Source: an uncultured Emergencia sp. (lineage in GTDB: Bacteria; Bacillota; Clostridia; Peptostreptococcales; Anaerovoracaceae). From it: a DNA stretch of 5,388 nucleotides. Both the position numbers and the translations under genes were made by a program. The stretch's first letter is position 1; the number at the start of each line of letters is the position of its first letter. Below are positions 1 to 5,388 of the stretch, piece by piece. The notes below the pieces were generated by a model. That model was not told the DNA's origin. It did not search any database and was given only the letters and a program-made list of their open reading frames with translations. The stretch covers positions 1-5,388 of the forward strand of contig CABSEO010000172.1 in assembly GCA_902476665.1 (NCBI GenBank), in the 5' to 3' direction.

Positions 1-4
1 TTTT

Positions 5-80
5 GCGCCCATAGCTCAGGGGATAGAGTAGCACACTCCGAATGTGAAGGCCGCAGGTTCGATTCCTGTCTGGTGCACCA
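5..80 (+). tRNA. tRNA-Arg, anticodon CCG, degenerate acceptor stem
   Basis: A 76-nt cloverleaf with encoded CCA (78-80) can be folded by eye. The D arm is 14-29 (GCTC/GAGT), the anticodon arm 31-47 with loop CTCCGAA and anticodon CCG at 38-40, the variable loop 48-52, and the T arm 53-69 (GCAGG, TTCGATT, CCTGT). The discriminator is A77. It should decode CGG as arginine: A20 (A23 here), C35 and G36, known arginine identity bases in E. coli, are present. Oddities: the acceptor pairs at tRNA positions 6-67 (C10/T71) and 7-66 (A11/C70) are mismatched, 27-43 (G31/A47) is a G/A mismatch, and pair 3-70 (G7/T74) is G:U, the classic alanine determinant. It may be a functional but relaxed tRNA for a rare codon, or one in decay. 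The upstream promoter is outside the window. Confidence 0.9.
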
Positions 81-117
81 AAAGACGGTTGATGTTTATT
101 ACATCAACCGTCTTTGT
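81..117. terminator. Bidirectional intrinsic terminator between tRNA-Arg and trpS
   Basis: A perfect 15-bp stem (81-95 with 101-115) closes a 5-nt loop TTATT. On the plus strand it is followed by TTTGTTTT and ends the tRNA transcript right after its CCA. On the minus strand it lies 23 bases beyond the trpS stop and the stem itself ends in a T run (GTCTTTT), so it probably terminates trpS too. Confidence 0.88.
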
Positions 118-137
118 TTTCTGATATATCATTTTTT

Positions 138-1118
138 TTAAAGTCCAAGACCGAAAGTATCTTTTACACGTTTCATAACAGGATCTGCAATAGCACGCGC
201 TCTTTCAGCACCGTCCTTTAAAATTTCCAGAAGCTCACCAGAATAGCGAATTTCTTCATATCTGGCTTTGATAGGGGCAAGGGCGTCTATCACAACTTCC
301 ACCAGATCCTTTTTAAAGTCGCCATAACCTTTTCCTTCGTAGTCTTTTTCCAGCTGCTGTAATGATTTTCCGGACAGGACACTGTAGATATTCATAAGAT
401 TACTGATACCGGGTTTATTTTCTGGATCAAATCTTACTATACCTTCAGAATCGGTAGTAGCTTTCATGATGGATTTTTTAATCTTTGCAGGATCGTCCAG
501 CAGAGAAATTCTGCTATGAATGTTTTCTGCAGACTTGCTCATTTTCTGAGTCGGATCGTCTAAGGCCATAATTCTTGCACCTTCTTTGAGATAACGGCCT
601 TCTGGGACTACAAAAGTTTTCTTTTTCGTGTTATTGACTCTGATGGCAATGTCACGGGTCAGTTCGATGTGCTGTTTCTGATCATTTCCTACAGGGACCA
701 CATCTGTATCATAGAGCAGGATATCCGCCGCCATCAGAAGAGGGTAGGTAAACAGTCCGGTCGGTGCGGACTCTTTATTGTGACTCTTTGCTTTGAACTG
801 AGTCATTCTGGAAAGTTCACCTGTATAGGAATTACAGGTGAGAATCCATGACAGTTCTGTATGTCCTGAAACATCAGACTGTACGAATACAATGGATTTT
901 TTCGGATCTACGCCTACTGCCAGATAAAGCGCAGCTACATCCAGTATATGTTCCTTCAGATTCTTTGGATCCTGTGGAACTGTGATAGCGTGAAGATCTA
1001 CAATACAATAGATGCATTCATGATCATCCTGAAGTTCAACAAACTGACGAAGGGCACCTAAATAATTTCCCAGATGGATATTACCTGTAGGCTGAACGCC
1101 TGAAAAAACTCTTTTCAT
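138..1118 (-). CDS. trpS: Tryptophanyl-tRNA synthetase (class Ic)
   Basis: This cytoplasmic enzyme charges tRNA-Trp with tryptophan using ATP. The product is 326 residues, the usual length for compact bacterial TrpRS (about 330). The Rossmann-fold ATP site begins with the HIGH-type motif GNIHLGNYLG at residues 12-21. The tryptophan pocket shows AADILLY at 130-136, whose aspartate is the conserved indole-NH ligand. The PVGNDQKQHIELTRDIA block is at 142-158, and the KMSKS loop is intact at 192-196. The ATG start is supported by GAGGT at 1127-1131, nine bases upstream, and by the SGVQPTG N-terminus typical of the family. Expression should be controlled by the T-box leader upstream, with transcription from the promoter at 1521-1549. 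The gene contains no CGG codon. It stands alone between its leader and the shared terminator at 81-117. Confidence 0.98.
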   Translation of the reverse strand: MKRVFSGVQPTGNIHLGNYLGALRQFVELQDDHECIYCIVDLHAITVPQDPKNLKEHILDVAALYLAVGVDPKKSIVFVQSDVSGHTELSWILTCNSYTGELSRMTQFKAKSHNKESAPTGLFTYPLLMAADILLYDTDVVPVGNDQKQHIELTRDIAIRVNNTKKKTFVVPEGRYLKEGARIMALDDPTQKMSKSAENIHSRISLLDDPAKIKKSIMKATTDSEGIVRFDPENKPGISNLMNIYSVLSGKSLQQLEKDYEGKGYGDFKKDLVEVVIDALAPIKARYEEIRYSGELLEILKDGAERARAIADPVMKRVKDTFGLGL

Positions 1119-1126
1119 GTTATATT

Positions 1127-1131
1127 ACCTC
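1127..1131 (-). promoter_or_regulatory. Ribosome binding site of trpS
   Basis: GAGGT on the minus strand, nine bases before the ATG at 1116-1118. It lies downstream of the T-box terminator, so it is transcribed only on read-through. Confidence 0.8.
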
Positions 1132-1144
1132 ATTTCTTTGTTTT

Positions 1145-1189
1145 TTATCGGCAGTCTGACGGAGAGCAGAACAGTCTGCAGACCGATAA
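1145..1189 (-). other. Stem-loop in the trpS 5' UTR between T-box terminator and RBS
   Basis: TTATCG (1145-1150) pairs with CGATAA (1184-1189), and GTCTG (1154-1158) with CAGAC (1179-1183), leaving a three-base bulge and a 20-nt loop. The element also holds the perfect palindrome GTCTGCAGAC (1174-1183) and two copies of CAGTCTG (1152-1158 and 1172-1178). No U run follows on the minus strand in a position that fits termination, as the next bases are AAAAAACAAAG. It could protect or position the processed trpS mRNA; that role is a guess. Confidence 0.5.
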
Positions 1190-1207
1190 GCCACTGCCTT
1201 TTACAAT

Positions 1208-1254
1208 AAAAAAAGCTTCTATCCCTGCCATATTAGGGACAAAAGCTGAAGCTT
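1208..1254 (-). terminator. T-box-controlled intrinsic terminator of trpS
   Basis: On the minus strand GAAGCTT and its partner (1248-1254 with 1213-1219) close a hairpin whose interior also pairs TCCCT with AGGGA (about 1221-1239), followed by seven T residues (1208-1214, partly in the stem). It directly follows the AGGGTGG antiterminator element, so the two folds are alternatives. Confidence 0.92.
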
Positions 1255-1514
1255 CTGCGGTACCACCCTGATTCGTCTCTAAACGGAAACGCACTCTAAA
1301 CATACTGTCATATGTCATTCGATGTTACGGTCGAATCCCGTCTCCCATACTAAGCAGGACATCTATACAAAAGCTGACTGCCGTTCTGTTTGCCCTCATA
1401 AGTCCATTGGCCGGTTCGTTCTCTGCAGCAATTCCACCATCTGCCGCTCTCTGAAAGATTCCGTTCACCGGTTACTACTCTTATTCATCGGTTTTGGATA
1501 TTCACTTTTTATAT
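1208..1514 (-). promoter_or_regulatory. T-box riboswitch leader, tryptophan-specific (UGG specifier)
   Basis: This leader RNA senses uncharged tRNA-Trp and controls read-through into trpS. The T-box core AGGGTGGTACCGC is at 1257-1269 on the minus strand, with the UGGU bulge bases at 1262-1265 that pair with the tRNA acceptor end. Stem I is recognisable: ATAAG (1480-1484) pairs with CTTAT (1398-1402), and CCGG (1468-1471) with CCGG (1411-1414). Between them is a specifier loop with AGTAGTA on the 5' side and CCAATGGA on the 3' side. The specifier codon is TGG at 1404-1406, in the expected place, matching the Trp synthetase it precedes. The distal part of stem I holds a GATGGTGG segment resembling the GNUG loop. 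The 5' end is placed from the promoter and is approximate. Confidence 0.96.
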
Positions 1515-1520
1515 TTTATA

Positions 1521-1549
1521 ATTTTAGCATAAAGGATTATGAGAGTCAA
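1521..1549 (-). promoter_or_regulatory. Sigma-A-type promoter of the trpS T-box leader
   Basis: On the minus strand: -35 TTGACT at 1544-1549, a 17-base spacer, and -10 TAAAAT at 1521-1526. Expected start of transcription is near 1514, which gives a leader of about 300 nt before the terminator, a normal T-box length. Confidence 0.85.
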
Positions 1550-1559
1550 GTTTTTCGCC

Positions 1560-1588
1560 TTACTAAATCAGTGTGATTATGGTATACT
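1560..1588 (+). promoter_or_regulatory. Extended -10 promoter of the pentapeptide-repeat gene
   Basis: The -10 box is TATACT at 1583-1588, preceded by TGG (1580-1582), an extended -10 motif. A weak -35 (TTACTA, 1560-1565) sits at 17-base spacing. Transcription should begin near 1595, leaving about 60 nt of leader. Its -35 lies only ten bases from the -35 of the divergent trpS promoter. Confidence 0.75.
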
Positions 1589-1643
1589 GAAAAAGCAGAC
1601 TTCTATTTATTCAGGTGTAAATAATGTTTTAGCGTATGCTGAC

Positions 1644-1649
1644 AGGAGG
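1644..1649 (+). promoter_or_regulatory. Ribosome binding site fixing the start of the pentapeptide-repeat gene
   Basis: AGGAGG, six bases before the ATG at 1656. It decides the start, because the reading frame is open upstream to 1539, through the promoter itself. Confidence 0.9.
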
Positions 1650-1655
1650 TTTCTG

Positions 1656-2303
1656 ATGAAGGCTTTTCAAACATCGGTTTTTTTGAATTTAAAACAGGAA
1701 GATTTTTATACATATATCTGCAGATGCAGGGAAGGGGAGTACGACATTGAAAGTGTAAAATTCAGCGGAGAGAATTTTTCTGATGAAAATTTCGGAGCTC
1801 TCAACTTTGATACCGTATGCTTTGCGCATTGTACTTTTCTCTCCTGTAGTTTTAAAGGAGATGATTTTAAAAATGTCAGGTTTATTTCCTGCCAGTTTGC
1901 GGGAAGTAAATTCACAGGAAGCTGGCTTGGAAAATGTTCTTTCGAAAACTGCCAGCTTTCGGGAGCAGATTTTGAGGAGTGTGGCATTTCTGATGTCTGC
2001 TTTGAGGACTGTATGATGAGTATCGCGAATTTCACTGGCGCGAAGTTAAAGGACTGCAGCTTTTCTTCCTGTGATCTGACAGAAGTTTATTTTTCAGAAT
2101 GCACGCTAAAAAACCTCGAACTTAAGGACAATCAGTTTATCGGTACTGATTTTTTCAAAACGAAGCTGAAAGGAATCGATTTCTCTGACAGTGTTCTGCA
2201 GGGGATTCGGGTATCTGACGTCAGTGATCTGAAGGGGGCAATCGTAAATCCCTACCAGACGATGGAACTGATAAAGCTCCTTGGTGTCATTGTAAAAGAA
2301 TAG
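1656..2303 (+). CDS. Pentapeptide-repeat protein, Qnr-like size, with cysteine ladder
   Basis: The product is 215 residues with no signal peptide or membrane segment, so probably cytoplasmic. After a short N-terminal segment, a hydrophobic residue (mostly Phe, else Leu, Ile, Met or Val) falls at every fifth position from I31 to V186 without a break: 32 positions, or about eight coils of a right-handed quadrilateral beta-helix. Ten cysteines occupy the inward i-2 position, including C59, C79, C99, C119 and C139, one per coil. The C-terminus (about 190-215, DLKGAIVNPYQTMELIKLLG) looks like the helical dimerisation end seen in several family members. Length and layout recall Qnr/MfpA proteins, which mimic DNA and protect gyrase from quinolones, but the loops that interrupt Gram-negative Qnr helices are absent. 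The function is therefore unproven. It has its own promoter, divergent from trpS, and no operon partner. It uses one CGG codon (2208-2210, R185). Confidence 0.9.
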   Translation: MKAFQTSVFLNLKQEDFYTYICRCREGEYDIESVKFSGENFSDENFGALNFDTVCFAHCTFLSCSFKGDDFKNVRFISCQFAGSKFTGSWLGKCSFENCQLSGADFEECGISDVCFEDCMMSIANFTGAKLKDCSFSSCDLTEVYFSECTLKNLELKDNQFIGTDFFKTKLKGIDFSDSVLQGIRVSDVSDLKGAIVNPYQTMELIKLLGVIVKE

Positions 2304-2311
2304 ATAACTGA

Positions 2312-2336
2312 AAAGCATGGCCAAGGGCCATGCTTT
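2312..2336. terminator. Hairpin between convergent genes, probable bidirectional terminator
   Basis: An 11-bp perfect stem (2312-2322 with 2326-2336, AAAGCATGGCC and its complement) closes a 3-nt loop. It starts eight bases after the pentapeptide-repeat stop and lies about 47 bases beyond the amidohydrolase stop. The stem ends supply TTT on the plus strand and TTTT on the minus strand; U tails are short on both sides, so termination may be incomplete. Confidence 0.75.
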
Positions 2337-2382
2337 CTGTATAAATCGTTCAAGTTCTAATTATATGTGTCATAACAGCATC

Positions 2383-3993
2383 TTATCTTTCGTATACTGT
2401 TTTTCCTGCAACAATCGTCATATCCACCTGAATGTCTTTGATATGTTCAGGTTGTGACTTGTAGATGTCTTCGGAGAGAACTACGAAATCAGCGTTTTTG
2501 CCAAGTTCTACAGTACCATTTTCGTTTTCAGTATAGGAACCGTAGGCGGCATATTTTGTGAAGAGACGAAGTGCTTCTCCCAGAGAAAGCTTTTCTTCAG
2601 GAAGCCATCCTTCAGCCGGCTGACCATTGATATTTTTTCTTGTTACAGCAAAATAAATGTTCTCTAGAATGTTGAAACTTACTACAGGAGCGTCGGAACC
2701 ACCCATTGTTCTGATACCCAAATCCAACATGGACTGCCATGCGTAGACTTTATCCATTCTATTCCTGCCAATCCGAGATTCTACCACATCCATATCCAGA
2801 TCTATGAAGACGGGCTGAATATATGCCAGAATATGTTCTTTTGCCATATCTTCCAGAATCTTCTGGTTAGTAATCTGGGCATGAACGATGCCGTGACGGT
2901 CTTTGGGATTCTCTTTCCGATAAGGAGAATTTTTTACAGCCTGAATAACCATGTCCATAGCCCTGTCACCAATACAGTGTACTGCAATCTGCATATGATG
3001 TTTATCACAGAAAGATACGATCTCGTTCAGTTCATCCTGAGAATAAATGATCAGACCTCGGTTGCTGCTGTCTCCCTCATATGGTTCTTGCAGAGCAGCG
3101 GTTCTTGCTCCAAGCGATCCGTCCTGAAGCAGTTTGACAGGACCGATGGTATAGTACCTTCCGCCGTCACCTGTACGGTATCCTTCACTGATAAATGTCT
3201 TCAGGTCTTCAAAACGCTCAAAAAGACACTGCTCATAGACTCTGAGGTTCAGTTCGTTTTTTTCATCCAGCGCCTGATATGCCTTCATGATTCTGCGCCA
3301 GTTTTTTCCCGGAAGGGAAGCAAGATCATCAGATTGAATGGCAGTGATGCCGGCACGATTCAAGTCCCGTATGCTGTATTTTATCAGATATTCCACTTCT
3401 TCCTGGGGCGGAGCATCCAGAATGGAGTAGAAGAACTGAACTGCGTTTTCTTTAAGTACACCTGTTTCTTCGTTAACATCACGGCGAATTTCCGGATATT
3501 CTCTGATCTGTTTCAGCTTCTCCAGTCCACAGGTGTTACAAACAGCCGTGTGTCCGCAGACCCTTACCATGATAATAGGAATATCATCTGCCAGTTCATC
3601 CAGCTGATCTTTGTTTGGATATTCTGGATCATCAAACAGTTCTTCATTCCAGCCGCGGCAGAACAGCCAGTTCAGCGGACGCTGCTGTCTCTGGGACAGA
3701 CGTTTTCCGGCAGCTGAAAGCATATCACTGACGCTGCGGCAGTCAAAGAGTTTCACCGAGTTTTCCACAAAGGCATAGTGGAGCATATGTAAATGAGAAT
3801 CAACAAACCCCGGAAGCAGAAGGCGTCCTTTTAAATCGATTTTAGCTTCTGCCTTAAGATTTAAAGCGTCTTCTGTAGTACCTAGAAAAGCCACTTTACC
3901 GCCAGTGACACCGACAGCCTCATAAAAGGTGTCGGCATCGTCGAGAGTACTGATTTTCCCATTATAATAAATGATATCTATTGTGTTAAGCAT
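2383..3993 (-). CDS. YtcJ-like metal-dependent amidohydrolase (Amidohydro_3 family)
   Basis: A 536-residue, probably cytoplasmic hydrolase of the amidohydrolase superfamily, the usual size for the YtcJ/AepA/NfdA group. A small beta-sandwich (about 1-60 and 490-536, the latter ending GKNADFVVLSED and VAGKTVYE) flanks a TIM barrel. Metal-site motifs are intact: PGFVDSHLH with H67 and H69, KLLQDGSLGARTA (287-299, K287 and D291), VHCIGDRAMD with H339, IVHAQ with H371, and GGSDAP with D434. The family hydrolyses C-N bonds in N-substituted amides and related compounds; the substrate here cannot be read from sequence. The ATG overlaps the end of the symporter gene by eight bases, and AGGAGAG at 4004-4010 sits about ten bases upstream, so the two are co-transcribed and probably coupled. 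Three CGG codons occur (R209, R359 and R407); R407 lies in the SRIG motif. Confidence 0.93.
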   Translation of the reverse strand: MLNTIDIIYYNGKISTLDDADTFYEAVGVTGGKVAFLGTTEDALNLKAEAKIDLKGRLLLPGFVDSHLHMLHYAFVENSVKLFDCRSVSDMLSAAGKRLSQRQQRPLNWLFCRGWNEELFDDPEYPNKDQLDELADDIPIIMVRVCGHTAVCNTCGLEKLKQIREYPEIRRDVNEETGVLKENAVQFFYSILDAPPQEEVEYLIKYSIRDLNRAGITAIQSDDLASLPGKNWRRIMKAYQALDEKNELNLRVYEQCLFERFEDLKTFISEGYRTGDGGRYYTIGPVKLLQDGSLGARTAALQEPYEGDSSNRGLIIYSQDELNEIVSFCDKHHMQIAVHCIGDRAMDMVIQAVKNSPYRKENPKDRHGIVHAQITNQKILEDMAKEHILAYIQPVFIDLDMDVVESRIGRNRMDKVYAWQSMLDLGIRTMGGSDAPVVSFNILENIYFAVTRKNINGQPAEGWLPEEKLSLGEALRLFTKYAAYGSYTENENGTVELGKNADFVVLSEDIYKSQPEHIKDIQVDMTIVAGKTVYER

Positions 3994-5388
3994 CTTTTTT
4001 ATTCTCTCCTGATTTCAATGTATCTTCATAGAATAAAGCTGTATCCGGGTTCAGTTTCCCTTCTCCAAGATAACGAGCTTTATAGTCCTTTAAAAGTTTA
4101 ATGAATGTACCGCTGAGCAGGAAGATGGTGATGATATTAAAGAAGGTAGGGAAGACAGTTGTAAAGTCAGCAACAACCCACAGCTGCGCAGGAGTTCCGC
4201 CTCCGTAAACAGTCAGAATTGTTACCAGTAATCCCCACAGCGGTGTACCGATCAGGAAGATTTTAGAAGCTACGGCTTTGAATCTTTCTCTGCCTTTCAG
4301 GCTGTGATCCAGAATCACCTGATAATAAGTAAACCAGCCGGTAGAAGTAGTCAGACCGAACAGGAAGATACTCAGAGCGATAAGGATTCTGGCAGCAGAG
4401 CCCATAACAGATTCAAATGCAGTCAGTGTTAAAGTAGCACCTTCGAGTCCGGAGCTCCAGAAACCTGTAGAGATAATAACCAGTCCAGTCAGAGTGCAGA
4501 CTACGATAGTATCCATAAACACTTCAAAGGCTCCCATCAGACCCTGTTTCAGCGGGTGGTCTGTGTTTGCTGTAGCGTGAACCATTGGAGATGTTCCCCA
4601 ACCGGCTTCATTGCTGTAGACAGAACGGGCAAATCCGAGGCGCATGGTATAAGCAACAGAAGCTCCCAGGAATCCGCCTGTAGCAGATTGTGCTGTGAAA
4701 GCACCTTTAAAAATCATAGCAAATGTGTTTGGAAGCTGATCATAGTTCACAGCTAAAATAATCAGTGAACCAATGATATAGAATGAACACATAATTGGAG
4801 TCAGATAGGAAGCTACGACACCTACCTTTTTGATACCGCCGATAATAATGATATAGATACCAGCTACATAAATCAGAGAAGGTACAATATAAGGAATATC
4901 AAAAGTACCGCCGATGGCTTCAGATACAGTAAAGTTCTGTAATGTAATAAACCAGGTCATGAAAATGCAGAATCCGAAGATAACAGCGAAAATTTTCCAG
5001 AATTTGTATCCTTTCTCTTCACCAAGACCTTTTTGCATATAGTAGGTTGGACCGCCGCGGAATGTGCCGTCAGGCTGTTTTTCTCTATAATATACGGCCA
5101 GTGTTACTTCTGCGGTCTTAATGATCATGCCCAGCAGAGCTGCAACCCACAGCCAGAATAATGCGCCGGGACCACCTGTTGCAATGGCAGTTGCAACGCC
5201 ACTCATGTTACTTACGCCGACGGTGCCGCCGATGGCAATAGAAATTGCCTGAAAAGGCGTCAGACTCTTCTTACTGTCGCCTTCACCGCCGCCAGATCTG
5301 CGGTCTTTGCTGGTGAGACTTTTGACAATATGACCGAAATGACGGATTTGGAAGAATCCTGAACGGAATGTCAGATACAGTCCGGTAA
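3986..5388 (-). CDS. Sodium:alanine/glycine symporter family protein (AGCS), 5' end outside window
   Basis: A membrane transporter that imports a small amino acid with Na+. The frame stays open to the window edge, giving 466 visible residues. The first 60 (TGLYLTFRSGFFQIRHFGH..., then GTVGVSNMSGVATAI) match the AGCS N-terminal region, so the ATG at 5206 is internal and perhaps 30-60 residues are missing. The family signature GGPGALFWLWVAALLG is at visible residues 71-86, with Leu where the PROSITE pattern has Met. The second hallmark, RLGFARSVYSNEAGWG, is at about 249-264. Hydrophobic spans lie near 65-88, 130-150, 165-183, 190-213, 285-308, 330-347, 373-393 and 402-429. The tail (about 430-466) is hydrophilic and charged. 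No CGG codon is present. It is the upstream gene of the pair with the amidohydrolase, and its promoter is beyond the window. Alanine or glycine is the family's usual substrate, but this is not established here. Confidence 0.95.
   Translation of the reverse strand, partial: TGLYLTFRSGFFQIRHFGHIVKSLTSKDRRSGGGEGDSKKSLTPFQAISIAIGGTVGVSNMSGVATAIATGGPGALFWLWVAALLGMIIKTAEVTLAVYYREKQPDGTFRGGPTYYMQKGLGEEKGYKFWKIFAVIFGFCIFMTWFITLQNFTVSEAIGGTFDIPYIVPSLIYVAGIYIIIIGGIKKVGVVASYLTPIMCSFYIIGSLIILAVNYDQLPNTFAMIFKGAFTAQSATGGFLGASVAYTMRLGFARSVYSNEAGWGTSPMVHATANTDHPLKQGLMGAFEVFMDTIVVCTLTGLVIISTGFWSSGLEGATLTLTAFESVMGSAARILIALSIFLFGLTTSTGWFTYYQVILDHSLKGRERFKAVASKIFLIGTPLWGLLVTILTVYGGGTPAQLWVVADFTTVFPTFFNIITIFLLSGTFIKLLKDYKARYLGEGKLNPDTALFYEDTLKSGENKKDA
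4004..4010 (-). promoter_or_regulatory. Ribosome binding site of the amidohydrolase, inside the symporter gene
   Basis: AGGAGAG on the minus strand, ten bases before the ATG at 3991-3993. It lies within the last codons of the symporter gene, whose stop (3986-3988) falls after the start codon, an arrangement that favours translational coupling. Confidence 0.75.

Noticed and set aside
5..80. tRNA as a CGG-to-Trp suppressor linked to the neighbouring trpS
   Set aside because: CGG-to-Trp reassignment is known in a few Bacillota, but this tRNA has A73 and C1-type features of tRNA-Arg rather than the G73 of tRNA-Trp, and the CGG codon in the SRIG motif fits arginine.
1322..1576. An 84-codon open frame on the plus strand
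   Set aside because: It runs antisense through the T-box leader and trpS promoter, which explain the sequence fully.
1621..1632. ATG TTT TAG mini-frame at 1624-1632 after AGGTG, as a leader peptide
   Set aside because: A two-codon frame carries no regulatory codons and no attenuator hairpin follows; likely chance.
1539..1655. A longer start for the pentapeptide-repeat protein at 1539
   Set aside because: The extension would run through the gene's own -10 box, lacks an RBS and is not repeat-like. AGGAGG at 1644-1649 supports the ATG at 1656.
1706..2324. Several 60-109 codon frames overlapping the pentapeptide-repeat gene on both strands
   Set aside because: They are shadows of the strongly periodic repeat sequence, without RBS or recognisable products.
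2833..3717. A 294-codon open frame on the plus strand
   Set aside because: It lies wholly antisense to the amidohydrolase, which has intact family motifs, and its translation has no recognisable domain and no good RBS.
5204..5206. ATG at 5206 as the true start of the symporter
   Set aside because: The frame continues upstream to the edge with sequence typical of the AGCS N-terminal region, so this methionine is internal (visible residue 61).

Overview
The window looks like a chromosomal segment of a low-to-moderate GC Gram-positive bacterium of the Clostridia, most plausibly a gut Lachnospiraceae. This rests on a T-box leader on an aminoacyl-tRNA synthetase gene, AGGAGG-type ribosome binding sites, sigma-A-type promoters and the protein families present. 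It is an inference from style, not a species identification. No mobile element, CRISPR array, phage gene or origin is visible.

Layout, left to right. A plus-strand tRNA-Arg(CCG) with a degraded acceptor stem (5-80) ends in a 15-bp bidirectional hairpin terminator, which it shares with the convergent trpS gene (138-1118, minus). trpS encodes tryptophanyl-tRNA synthetase and is preceded by a long Trp-specific T-box leader (about 1208-1514) with a UGG specifier codon, its own terminator, and a clear promoter (TTGACT, 17 bp, TAAAAT). A second, divergent promoter lies back to back with it and drives a small gene (1656-2303, plus) for a 215-residue pentapeptide-repeat protein. That gene ends at a hairpin shared with a convergent two-gene operon on the minus strand: a sodium:amino-acid symporter of the AGCS family (5' end beyond the window, stop at 3986) followed, with an 8-base overlap, by a YtcJ-like metal-dependent amidohydrolase (2383-3993).

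How the parts work together. Uncharged tRNA-Trp should bind the T-box leader and switch on trpS. The symporter and amidohydrolase are translationally coupled, which suggests uptake and hydrolysis of an amino-acid-related or N-acylated substrate, but neither substrate can be read from sequence. The pentapeptide-repeat protein forms an almost perfectly regular right-handed beta-helix whose size and C-terminal segment resemble the Qnr/MfpA gyrase-protection group, with an internal cysteine ladder.

Most of the window is ordinary housekeeping or metabolic sequence. The observations most worth a second look are the tRNA-Arg(CCG), which has two acceptor-stem mismatches, one anticodon-stem mismatch and a G3:U70 pair (the main alanine identity signal), and the unusual regularity and cysteine stacking of the pentapeptide-repeat protein. 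I did not find convincing evidence of a wholly new system.
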